Positions 26,871 through 34,467 of a DNA stretch of 44,762 nt are shown here, in pieces; position 1 is the stretch's first letter; each line of letters starts with the position of its first letter. This DNA is from Candidatus Omnitrophota bacterium (GTDB taxonomy: Bacteria > Omnitrophota > Gorgyraeia > 2-01-FULL-45-10). Below the pieces are notes generated by a model. That model saw only the letters and a program-made list of their open reading frames with translations. It did not search any database and was not told where the DNA came from. Position numbers and translations under genes: made by a program. The stretch is taken from NCBI GenBank assembly GCA_017993955.1, contig JAGOLR010000007.1, positions 1 to 44,762 on the forward strand, given 5' to 3'.

Positions 26871-28619
26871 ATGAGCCCAATTACGAGAAAAATACAATTT
26901 TTTAACATTATCATGATTGTTATATTGTCTGCACTTAATATGACTTGCAGGAGTGACTTTGCCTATGCTCAGGAAACAGACGAAGATGAAGAAATTATAT
27001 TGACGCTCAGAGGCCGTGAGAACGAGGTAAATGGTCTGATATTAAGAGGCCCGGGCCCAAGAACCGGTTTATTTGCCGATCCATTGCCCGGTAGAAATAT
27101 ATTCGGTTACTACGGAACTTGGAAGAGCCCTATAGATATCGGAAATGACGATGGGTTGCCGGAAATAAAGCCTAACTATACTACATACGAAAAGGACAGG
27201 TTCGGCAGAGAGATCAGAGCGGATACATACACCGGTAGCGGCATTCTGATATCATCAAAAGCCACCACTTATAATAAAGGCGGCAAAATAGCCAAAACAG
27301 TAACTAAAAACGCCGAAGGCGCGATAACCGCCACCACATCCTACGGATATAACACGGAATGGAACAGAACAACAGAAACGATCACGACCTACAAGGGTCT
27401 TGTAAAGGATGTAAAATACACCAACTACATTGACCCTGCCAAGTCTTATCACAGGGAATACACCGGACCAAATCTAACCCAGAGCGATAAATATGATCTC
27501 GCGTCCGGCAGGATGATCTATATATCCATGACTTACAATAGCGAAGGTAAGCTCCTTACCTCTGTCACCAGAGATGCCTCCGGACCGGCCGGGAAGACAA
27601 TATCCAAGACTGAATATGAATATTCGCAGGATGGCCTGACAAAAACAAAGAGCACCGTTACTAAGTACGAATATTATGATGATGGAAGCATAAAGTCCGA
27701 GGATATAAAATATACCGATTCGAAAACCGCCGTTAATTCATACCACAAAAAATACTACTACGATACCGGGAAAACCCTTACCCAGGTAGACACTATAAAA
27801 GGTGCAAGCACAGTCGTATCCACTACGGTATACGGGAAAGACAGAGAGACTACCACCACTTTCAATAATTTGGGTGAGGTCACAGCTATAGAAATAAAGA
27901 GCGCCTCTTCCAGAGAAAAGAGCTACTACACAAACGCCGGAACCCGGCTTACTAGAAAAGACACGCTCGATAGCTCTGGAGCCGTGACTTCATCTGTAAA
28001 GTATTCGTATAATACCCAGGGAGATCTATCCACTGAGGCGCTGACCACTTATACGTATTCTGAGGGCAAACTCGCTTCCGAAAAGACCTTGACGACTAAT
28101 AAGGCCACCGGGGCCATAAGTCAGACAAGGACTTCTTATACTTACGATGCCGAGACCGGCACAAGAAAGACTTCTACGAAGACCACTTATAAGGGTACAA
28201 GCGACACGGTAACAGGAAGCGTCGCAACAAAATATACCGAGGATGGGACTAGGCGCGAAAGCTCGGAGACCAGGGATAAGAACGGCAAAACAGTCTACAC
28301 TTGCACTTATTACAATGACAAAAATAACCGCATAGCCACTAAGACTCTGGTAAAACCGGATAAAGACGGTAATATATATTTCACATACGAGAACGAGTCC
28401 GGAAGCCCTCTGACTCAAGCTTCACCCTATAAGCCGGAAGACCTGACCAAAAGCGCCGTGGCGTCCAATGACCTGTTAGCCGGCACCGCCAGGATGCAGG
28501 TGGAACAGATGCAGGCCCAAACTGCCATACCTGCCGGTATCGGAACAGGCGGTCTTGTTACAAATACCGCTGCGGGAGAAAATCAGGCCCAGCCTACAAA
28601 CAGCGGTAACCCAATATAA
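26871..28619 (+). CDS. Secreted protein with Tyr/Thr-rich YD-like repeats
   Basis: 582 residues. A basic N-terminus and hydrophobic core end in DFAYA-QE, a good signal peptidase I site, so the protein is exported. After an acidic segment and a Gly/Pro-rich stretch, residues about 110-500 are a run of degenerate repeats of the type (T)YNxxGKxxxxVTKDAxG and YYDTGKTLTQVD. They resemble RHS/YD repeats, which form beta shells, but lack an RHS core or toxin domain. The C-terminal 80 residues are Ala/Gln/Gly-rich and likely unstructured. AAAGGGG lies about 8 nt before the ATG. Likely a surface or periplasmic structural protein; function unknown. Confidence 0.75.
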   Translation: MSPITRKIQFFNIIMIVILSALNMTCRSDFAYAQETDEDEEIILTLRGRENEVNGLILRGPGPRTGLFADPLPGRNIFGYYGTWKSPIDIGNDDGLPEIKPNYTTYEKDRFGREIRADTYTGSGILISSKATTYNKGGKIAKTVTKNAEGAITATTSYGYNTEWNRTTETITTYKGLVKDVKYTNYIDPAKSYHREYTGPNLTQSDKYDLASGRMIYISMTYNSEGKLLTSVTRDASGPAGKTISKTEYEYSQDGLTKTKSTVTKYEYYDDGSIKSEDIKYTDSKTAVNSYHKKYYYDTGKTLTQVDTIKGASTVVSTTVYGKDRETTTTFNNLGEVTAIEIKSASSREKSYYTNAGTRLTRKDTLDSSGAVTSSVKYSYNTQGDLSTEALTTYTYSEGKLASEKTLTTNKATGAISQTRTSYTYDAETGTRKTSTKTTYKGTSDTVTGSVATKYTEDGTRRESSETRDKNGKTVYTCTYYNDKNNRIATKTLVKPDKDGNIYFTYENESGSPLTQASPYKPEDLTKSAVASNDLLAGTARMQVEQMQAQTAIPAGIGTGGLVTNTAAGENQAQPTNSGNPI

Positions 28620-28668
28620 TTTTTTATCGTTAACTCGATATTGTAAAACAAACAAAACAGGTTATTTT

Positions 28669-29325
28669 ATGAAAACTTTTTTTATAAAAAAGTTTTTTAT
28701 GTCTCTGGCGGCTATCGGATTAATAATGCCGTCCTTTTTGTTTTGCATAAGAAATACCGAGGCATCCCAAAACACGGTCGAGTTCCGGTTGCTGTTGACC
28801 GCTGAAGAGTCTAAAAGAAGAGGCTGCGACAATGTAAATATAGACGGCAAAAATTTCAATATATGCACCCTCCCCTATCTTGCCGACAGGGATATAGAAA
28901 AACTCGATGTATTTTCTTCCATGAATAACCGCAATAGATACCTGATACGCTTCACATTCAATGAGAACGGCAAGCGAAGGCTGTACAGGCTGATGAAAAA
29001 ATACCGAGCCCGCAAAGTAGCTATATTTATGCGCGGGGAACTGGTGGAGACGACTTCTGTTCTGCCGGCCGTCTTTATGGGCGACAAGGTCGTCATCAGA
29101 TGGTCGGGGAAAGAGAGGGATCTGCGGTCAATAGCCGAATCGATGAACAAAAAACTACCCGATATCCTGGCTCTTTATATAGAAGAGATGGGTAAATACA
29201 ATGAAGCGGCGGCCGACTCATGGGCCGATCTATATGTAAGGGTGAACGACTATGTGGGAGGCAAACAGAAACAATTCCGCAGGGACCAGACGCTTATAGA
29301 AGCCGCGAGAGACGAGCAGGAATAA
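28669..29325 (+). CDS. Exported protein resembling the SecD P1 head domain
   Basis: 218 residues from the ATG at 28669, chosen because the frame upstream (from 28555) overlaps the previous gene and is not signal-like, while here MKTFFIKKFFMSLAAIGLIM is a signal peptide. The mature part has VEFRLLLTAEES and then YLIRFTFNENGKRRLYRL, VAIFMRGELVETTSVL and KVVIRWSG. This strand-helix-strand order resembles the P1 head of SecD/SecF, where a strand-Gly-helix is followed by an AIVLDG-like strand and an ITG-like strand. No membrane helices follow, so it is a stand-alone periplasmic domain. It sits 49 bp after the YD-repeat gene and may be co-expressed. Confidence 0.6.
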   Translation: MKTFFIKKFFMSLAAIGLIMPSFLFCIRNTEASQNTVEFRLLLTAEESKRRGCDNVNIDGKNFNICTLPYLADRDIEKLDVFSSMNNRNRYLIRFTFNENGKRRLYRLMKKYRARKVAIFMRGELVETTSVLPAVFMGDKVVIRWSGKERDLRSIAESMNKKLPDILALYIEEMGKYNEAAADSWADLYVRVNDYVGGKQKQFRRDQTLIEAARDEQE

Positions 29326-29383
29326 ATTTTAAGACAGTCTGATTGAAAATCTGATATAATATTAATCGGCATAGCTTTTTAAA

Positions 29384-29412
29384 GATCTTTCGCTCCTTCG
29401 GAGCTCAAGATC
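29384..29412. repeat. Palindrome with GATCTT arms upstream of tRNA-Ser
   Basis: GATCTT and GCTCC on the left pair with GGAGC and AAGATC on the right around a TTC loop. A second 8-bp inverted pair (ccatttgc / gcaaatgg) follows and its right arm reaches the first bases of the tRNA gene. No T-run follows, so it is not a typical terminator. Similar in style and location to the palindrome before tRNA-Phe. Confidence 0.5.
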
Positions 29413-29440
29413 CATTTGCCATTTGAGATAGCTTGCAAAT

Positions 29441-29533
29441 GGAGAGGTCGCCTAGTGGCCTAGGGCGGCGGTTTGCTAAACCGCTGTACGGTCAAAAGCC
29501 GTACCGAGAGTTCAAATCTCTCCCTCTCCGCCA
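29441..29533 (+). tRNA. tRNA-Ser (anticodon GCT)
   Basis: Acceptor stem GGAGAGG/CCTCTCC, anticodon stem GCGGT/ACCGC with loop TTGCTAA (anticodon GCT), a long class II variable arm (TACGG...CCGTA) and T-arm GAGAG-TTCAAAT-CTCTC. Discriminator G and encoded CCA. The long variable arm confirms serine identity. Confidence 0.96.
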
Positions 29534-29693
29534 TATCTCCTAAGTCTTAGTCAGCATTATAAGGCATGTGAGGAGATTTGAAGCGAGCGAGCGCCGAGCG
29601 GAGCGAGGAAAAGGCCTTTGGCCGACAGCGAGCGAGGGGAGGTTACGCAGGCCCCTCCGGGGCCGTAGTAACCAAATCTCTCCCTCTCCGCCA
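29513..29693. repeat. Direct duplication of the tRNA-Ser 3' end, att-like
   Basis: The last 21 bp of the tRNA-Ser gene (29513-29533) recur exactly at 29673-29693, 160 bp downstream, both followed by T. A tRNA 3' end plus a short direct copy is the classic footprint of tRNA-targeting site-specific integration. The 139 bp between the copies are GC-rich, contain AGCGAGCGAG-type repeats and ggttac/gtaacc and ggagatttg/caaatctctcc inverted pairs, and encode no integrase. Confidence 0.75.
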
Positions 29694-29885
29694 TTCTGCT
29701 TCGCCATTCAATCAGCAAAGCTCGGGTATGGCTTCGCAGAAATTACAACAAGTTGAAAGCAGAATGTCCCTGCGAAGCTCTACCATTGTTTTCGAGTTGG
29801 AGAGCGAAGCAGGACATCTGTCGGCTTAAATAGGTTTTAACTGCGTCTGCCATTCTGCTTCGCAAAATTTTGCATAGAAAATGAC
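29694..29885. other. Gene-free repeat stretch before the radical SAM gene
   Basis: Short frames here overlap repeats and lack start signals. A 15-bp word gccattctgcttcgc occurs at 29690-29704 and again at 29849-29863, offset 159 bp, almost the same as the 160-bp tRNA-end duplication. A gtccctgcgaagctct/agagcgaagcaggac pair adds local symmetry. No clear promoter for the next gene was identified. Confidence 0.5.
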
Positions 29886-31421
29886 ATGAATGTAGTCTTC
29901 GTAAACCCCACCGATAACATATGGGGCCAGGGAGTAAATATACTGGCATCCATTCTCCGCAAAAATAAACACAAAGTCAAAATAGTCTATATACCTTCCA
30001 TCAAAAATAATATCGTTAAGTTCGATCCGGAAGATTGGCTAAGGGAATTTCAAGATACCGGAGCCTATTTAGTCTCTTTCATGTCAAATAGCTTGCCCTG
30101 CGCCATAGAATTTACGAACTTCGTTAAAAGAATACAGCCTGGTACGCCTATAGTATGGGGCGGGATCCATCCTACGGTAATGCCTGAGGATTCCTTGTCA
30201 TATGTCGATCATGTCGGTATGGGTGAGTGCGAGGAGGCCCTTCCGGAATTTTTGGATAGACTTGAGAAAGGTCTCGACGTTTCTTGTATCCGTAATTTCT
30301 GGATCAGAAATCGTGAAGGCAAAATATGCAAAAATCCACTGCGGCCTCCTATAGTTAATCTTGATGATCTGCCACCTAATGAATACACCTGCGATGACAG
30401 ATACCTTATACATATGGGGAAACTCCTTGCTTTAACCCCGGAGCTTCTATCCCACTACTTTGCAGATTACCCGATAGGCAAGACCACGCTCTACACTATG
30501 ACTAGCCGGGGATGCCCGTTTTACTGCTCTTACTGCATAAATGCGAAATTAAACAATCTGTACGGCTCTAATAAGCTACGCAGAAGAGATCTTGAAAAAG
30601 TTATAGACGAAGAGGTGAAGCCCGCCGTGGAGAAATTCCCGTTTTTCCGGGATATGGCGCTTATTGTCGACGATGATTTTTTTATACATGGGCCTCAAGA
30701 GCTGAAAAATTTCGGCAGGATATGGAAGAGGGAGCTATCTATCCCGTTTTCATGCCTTGCCACGCCCGCGTCGATCACAGACGAAAAAACGGCCATTCTG
30801 GTAGATGCCGGACTTAAAATATTAGAGATAGGAATCCAAACGGCTTCGGAGAGAATAAATAGAGAGGTATACAACAGGCATTGTTCTAATAATATGATAA
30901 TCGATAAAATGAAATTGCTTGATAGATATGTAAAGAAAAACGGGCTATCGGTAATATGCGACTTTATAATAGACAACCCTTACGAAACCGATATAGACAT
31001 AAAAAAATCGATAGACCTATACCTGCGCTTCCCGTTCAAAAGCGAGATAAACTTCTTCTCTCTGACCCCTTACCCGGGAACGCCTATACGCGACCGACTT
31101 AAAATGGACGGTTTTATTGGTAATAACTACGAAGAGTTTACGCGGGAATTCTCTCTATCGGTAAATAGAGGTCATAGATACCTGACCTTGCTCTTTCTTA
31201 TGAAAGGTAAGTTCGCCAGATGGATACCGGACACGATAGTCAGATTATTGATGTGGGGACCATTTGTATTTATTGGTAATCTAACCAACGTTTTGATCTT
31301 GACTCCTTTTTTCAGGACTTCTTTGTTTAAGCGCGCGGGTAAAAATATGGCGGCAAAGGGAGCTCTCTTATACGGTCATCTTTTCAAGGATATAGCGAAA
31401 GGGGGACGATCATCCGGCTAA
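29886..31421 (+). CDS. B12-binding domain radical SAM protein
   Basis: 511 residues. The N-terminal Rossmann-like cobalamin-binding domain (VVFVNPTDNIWGQGVNILAS, then VSFMSNSLP, TPIVWGGIHPTVMPE and GMGECEEALPEF) is typical of B12-radical SAM enzymes. The radical SAM core follows with TSRGCPFYCSYC, where C210, C214 and C217 hold the 4Fe-4S cluster, plus VDDDFF, LEIGIQTASERIN and SLTPYPGTPI. The C-terminus has hydrophobic segments that may bind membranes or lipids. Relatives act in lipid, hopanoid and antibiotic methylation and in tail modification; the substrate here is unknown. Its stop interleaves with that of the convergent plsC-type gene. Confidence 0.88.
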   Translation: MNVVFVNPTDNIWGQGVNILASILRKNKHKVKIVYIPSIKNNIVKFDPEDWLREFQDTGAYLVSFMSNSLPCAIEFTNFVKRIQPGTPIVWGGIHPTVMPEDSLSYVDHVGMGECEEALPEFLDRLEKGLDVSCIRNFWIRNREGKICKNPLRPPIVNLDDLPPNEYTCDDRYLIHMGKLLALTPELLSHYFADYPIGKTTLYTMTSRGCPFYCSYCINAKLNNLYGSNKLRRRDLEKVIDEEVKPAVEKFPFFRDMALIVDDDFFIHGPQELKNFGRIWKRELSIPFSCLATPASITDEKTAILVDAGLKILEIGIQTASERINREVYNRHCSNNMIIDKMKLLDRYVKKNGLSVICDFIIDNPYETDIDIKKSIDLYLRFPFKSEINFFSLTPYPGTPIRDRLKMDGFIGNNYEEFTREFSLSVNRGHRYLTLLFLMKGKFARWIPDTIVRLLMWGPFVFIGNLTNVLILTPFFRTSLFKRAGKNMAAKGALLYGHLFKDIAKGGRSSG

Positions 31422-32065
31422 ACATTCGCATCGGCAAGGGAGTTAATCTTTTTCACTATCACATCTGTCACTTTACGCGCACTCTTCGATATTCTGCCTT
31501 CATAATCTAAGCTATCGAATTTCATAGGTTCCCCTATAATTACTTCTATTATAGATCCGGGTCTAATAACGGCAGTTCTGATATTCAACGCAGTGTCAGT
31601 GCCCGATATCCTGACAGGCAACACTTCTAATCCTGTCCATAAAGCCGAAGCGCCCACTCCGGGCTTTGCGCTCTCTATAATCGTATTTTTCACACGTTCT
31701 CCTTGCGGGAAAAATACTACTATTCTTCCCTCTCCAAGCCTCTTTAAAGCTATCCGCATTCCGGAAAAGCCGCCGGCGTCAATGGTCTCTATAAAAGCCA
31801 GGGTGCGCCCCCATAATGGCATCTTGAACTGGCCTGGATTGGTCATGTAACACATATGACGCGGGAATATCGTGCCCAATATATAAGGGTCAAGGTGACC
31901 GACGTGGTTTGATGCTATGATATATGCGTCTTTTTTTGGTATATTATGCCTTCCTTTAACTTTTACCTTAAACAATAAAGCCTTCGAGCCAAAAAAGGTC
32001 GTCAGCCGCAGGAGGTTGTAGACCAGAAACCGGAGACGGCCGGATATTGAATATGTTTTCTTCAT
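31418..32065 (-). CDS. plsC: 1-acyl-sn-glycerol-3-phosphate acyltransferase (PlsC-like)
   Basis: 215 residues from the ATG at 32065; a TTG at 32101 would add 12 unconserved residues. The HX4D catalytic motif is ASNHVGHLDP (His54, Asp59), and the substrate-binding motif is FFPQGER, equivalent to FPEGTR. VLPVRISGTD near the C-terminal half is the usual block IV region. A single N-terminal amphipathic or hydrophobic helix associates it with the inner membrane. It acylates lysophosphatidic acid to phosphatidic acid or a related lipid. It is on the opposite strand to its neighbours, convergent with the B12-radical SAM gene and divergent from the SPASM operon. Confidence 0.87.
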   Translation of the reverse strand: MKKTYSISGRLRFLVYNLLRLTTFFGSKALLFKVKVKGRHNIPKKDAYIIASNHVGHLDPYILGTIFPRHMCYMTNPGQFKMPLWGRTLAFIETIDAGGFSGMRIALKRLGEGRIVVFFPQGERVKNTIIESAKPGVGASALWTGLEVLPVRISGTDTALNIRTAVIRPGSIIEVIIGEPMKFDSLDYEGRISKSARKVTDVIVKKINSLADANV

Positions 32066-32130
32066 ACATTGTAGCTTATCATAACCTTCCGGCGGCAGCA
32101 AAGAAATTTCGCCTCATTTACAAGGCATGA

Positions 32131-32136
32131 TATAAT
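32131..32136 (+). promoter_or_regulatory. TATAAT box immediately upstream of the SPASM radical SAM start
   Basis: A perfect -10 box ends 7 bp before the ATG at 32144, so transcription would begin at or next to the start codon. There is no Shine-Dalgarno. The -35 region is weak. Leaderless translation of this operon is possible. Confidence 0.45.
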
Positions 32137-32143
32137 AAGTTTT

Positions 32144-33262
32144 ATGCATACCGGAAAGACCGCATATCTGGCAAAAAAACGATCCTTGAATCTTGGCAGA
32201 CTACTTCCCACCCTTTTCGATAATTCCTTCGTATTCACAAGCGGCTCGGCGCCCAGGCGAGGTCCGCTCTTCGTGGTCTGGACCGTGACTCCCTATTGTA
32301 ACGCCAGATGTATATTTTGCGATTCCTGGAAACATGGTAAAAATGAAAAACAGGAAAAAGATACCGGCCTAAGCTTCCAAGAGAAAGTGCGTGTAATAAA
32401 GAAGATGTCTGATGCGGGAACATGGTTCCTCAGTTTCTGCGGCGGTGAACCTCTTACATGTCCGGATATAGAGGATCTTGTAAGGACAGCCAAGGCCTGC
32501 GGAATGGTAGTGAATATATCGACCAACGGACTGCTACTCAAAGAAAAGGCCGCGGCATTGCTGGACGCCGGAGTCGATTTCATAACGATAAGCCTTGATA
32601 GCCATGTCGAAGAAGATCATGATAGCGTGAGGGGCCTGGATGGCATCTACAGAAATGTGCAACTCGGCCTCGACTCTTTAAAGGCTTTAAAAAAAGAAGT
32701 ATATATAGAGGTACGGTGCCTCGTAAACAGGCTGAACTGTCTATCCCTGGAAAACATCGCAAGATCTGTGAAAGACAGAGCGGACAGATTATCTCTGAAA
32801 CCAATATACGAAAACTCCGTTTTGGGATACAGGGTTCCTGACTCGATGAAGATAAATCCGGAAGAAGAGCAGCGTATAAGGGAACACTTTGATAGTTTTC
32901 TTAAAAATCACCGGTATCTTGATACCGCATATAACAGGCTTATCCCGGATTTTTTCTTCGGTACACTAAATACAAAAAAAACTTATCGATGCCTTGCGGG
33001 GACTTTCTTTGCGGGTTTGGACCATAAAGGCAGCGTATTCCCCTGCCACGAGATGAATGCCTTGCCAAACACTCCCGCAGGAAACTTGAAAGATTCCGAT
33101 TTTATGGAAATATGGCGCTCCGTTAATTTAACGGATATCAGAAGAAAGTTTAAAAAAGGCCTGGTTTGCGATTGCTGGATGGACCGGTTCCAGCTCAATA
33201 TCGATATCGGGCGTTTACTAAGGCCGGTTGAAATTTTATTTGATACCCTATCGGACAAATGA
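32144..33262 (+). CDS. Radical SAM/SPASM domain protein
   Basis: 372 residues. The core motif is TPYCNARCIFC with C52, C56 and C59 binding the 4Fe-4S cluster. SFCGGEPL and VNISTNGLLL follow, both hallmarks of the SPASM/twitch subfamily. The C-terminal SPASM-like region has CLAGTFFAGLDHKGSVFPC, NLKDSDFMEIW and a late CDCWMD, giving cysteines for an auxiliary cluster. Such enzymes modify peptides, sugars or lipids. First gene of a four-gene operon with an aminotransferase and two glycosyltransferases, so a role in surface glycan or glycolipid maturation is plausible. Confidence 0.9.
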   Translation: MHTGKTAYLAKKRSLNLGRLLPTLFDNSFVFTSGSAPRRGPLFVVWTVTPYCNARCIFCDSWKHGKNEKQEKDTGLSFQEKVRVIKKMSDAGTWFLSFCGGEPLTCPDIEDLVRTAKACGMVVNISTNGLLLKEKAAALLDAGVDFITISLDSHVEEDHDSVRGLDGIYRNVQLGLDSLKALKKEVYIEVRCLVNRLNCLSLENIARSVKDRADRLSLKPIYENSVLGYRVPDSMKINPEEEQRIREHFDSFLKNHRYLDTAYNRLIPDFFFGTLNTKKTYRCLAGTFFAGLDHKGSVFPCHEMNALPNTPAGNLKDSDFMEIWRSVNLTDIRRKFKKGLVCDCWMDRFQLNIDIGRLLRPVEILFDTLSDK

Positions 33263-34467
33263 TACGAAGAAGGCTACCCAGGTTTTATAAAGGCGAGATC
33301 AAAGATATTCTAATATCGCTGATCGACGGCAGTTTCTGCAAAGGCGGCGATATCGGAAAATTCGAAGAAAAGTTTGCTGAATATATAGGAACAGAATTTG
33401 CCCTGACAGTCTCCTCGGGGCGGCAGGCCCTGGATATGATATTGGCTTCTTTTGGCCTGGAAGACGGCGAAGAAGTCATTATGAGCGCCTATACCCTAAA
33501 AAACCTCGTAGATATCATAGAAGGAAGAGGGCTCAAAGCAAGGCTCGTTGACATCGAACCCGGTTCTTTTAATATAGATCCGCTGCTGATAGAAAAGCAT
33601 ATTACGCCAAAGACCAGGGTAATAATAGCCACTCATATTTTTGGCCTTCCATGCGATATGGACAAGATATGTTCCATAGCTAAGAAGCGCGGCATACTGG
33701 TGGTCGAAGACTGCGCTCACGCCTTAGGCTCTGTTTATAAAGGTAAAAAGGCCGGCGCCATAGGAGATGCCGCCTTTTTCAGCCTGGAGACCATAAAGCC
33801 CGTCAATACCTTCGGCGGAGGTGTTATAACTACCAATGACAAAACTACAGCTGAAAAACTGAAAACTATATCGGAGAGATGTCCTTACAGACCCGGCCGC
33901 CTTGCGTTAAAGATACTTTTTTCTTATTTTGAGCATCTGGTCATAATATCGCCCTTGTATATTCTACTGGTAAAGGCCCTGGCCTGGAATAGAACGGGTG
34001 CCTTTATAAAAAATTTTTACCTGGCTTCGCATAAAAGTACAAACGTCAGAAACAGCCGCTTTGCCAATATACAGGCCATATTGGGTTTGAAACAACTCAA
34101 AGATCTTGACGAAAAGAACGCTGCAAGGCGCATCGCCGCCTATACCCTTACTCGCTCTCTTAAGGAAATCGTATGCGCTCAGGAGGGCGATGAAACTCAA
34201 AATAGAACATTTTATTTCTTTGTGGTAAAATTACCGTATCTTAAGGAAAAACTGGAAAGCTTAAGGTATAAACTTCTGAAATACGGCGTTGACGCCGGAA
34301 TACGAAGCGAAATAACGGATGACTGCTCTGCCTATATGGGGATTTCGGATAATTATCCGGTCACGAAAAGTATCTATGCTACATCTATGCAGTTACCTAT
34401 GCATGACGGCCTTCGAAAGAATGATATCGACTTGATCAAAAATGCCGCGGAGGCATCTCTCGCATGA
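33259..34467 (+). CDS. DegT/DnrJ/EryC1/StrS family aminotransferase
   Basis: 402 residues, family-typical. PLP-dependent enzyme that aminates nucleotide-linked keto sugars. The PLP phosphate loop region SSGRQALDMIL, Asp151 in VVEDCAHALG (contacts the pyridine nitrogen) and the Schiff-base Lys180 in FFSLETIKPVNTFGGG are all visible. The start overlaps the stop of the SPASM gene by ATGA, so translation is coupled. The usual dehydratase or epimerase partners for a complete amino-sugar pathway are not in the window. Confidence 0.9.
   Translation: MIRRRLPRFYKGEIKDILISLIDGSFCKGGDIGKFEEKFAEYIGTEFALTVSSGRQALDMILASFGLEDGEEVIMSAYTLKNLVDIIEGRGLKARLVDIEPGSFNIDPLLIEKHITPKTRVIIATHIFGLPCDMDKICSIAKKRGILVVEDCAHALGSVYKGKKAGAIGDAAFFSLETIKPVNTFGGGVITTNDKTTAEKLKTISERCPYRPGRLALKILFSYFEHLVIISPLYILLVKALAWNRTGAFIKNFYLASHKSTNVRNSRFANIQAILGLKQLKDLDEKNAARRIAAYTLTRSLKEIVCAQEGDETQNRTFYFFVVKLPYLKEKLESLRYKLLKYGVDAGIRSEITDDCSAYMGISDNYPVTKSIYATSMQLPMHDGLRKNDIDLIKNAAEASLA

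Noticed and set aside
28555-28668. Upstream extension of the SecD-head-like gene
   Set aside because: It overlaps the end of the YD-repeat gene and would hide a good signal peptide beginning at 28669.
29568-29829. Two overlapping plus-strand frames of 62 and 83 codons
   Set aside because: Their sequence is the tRNA-end duplication and AGCGAGCG-type repeats; no start signal.
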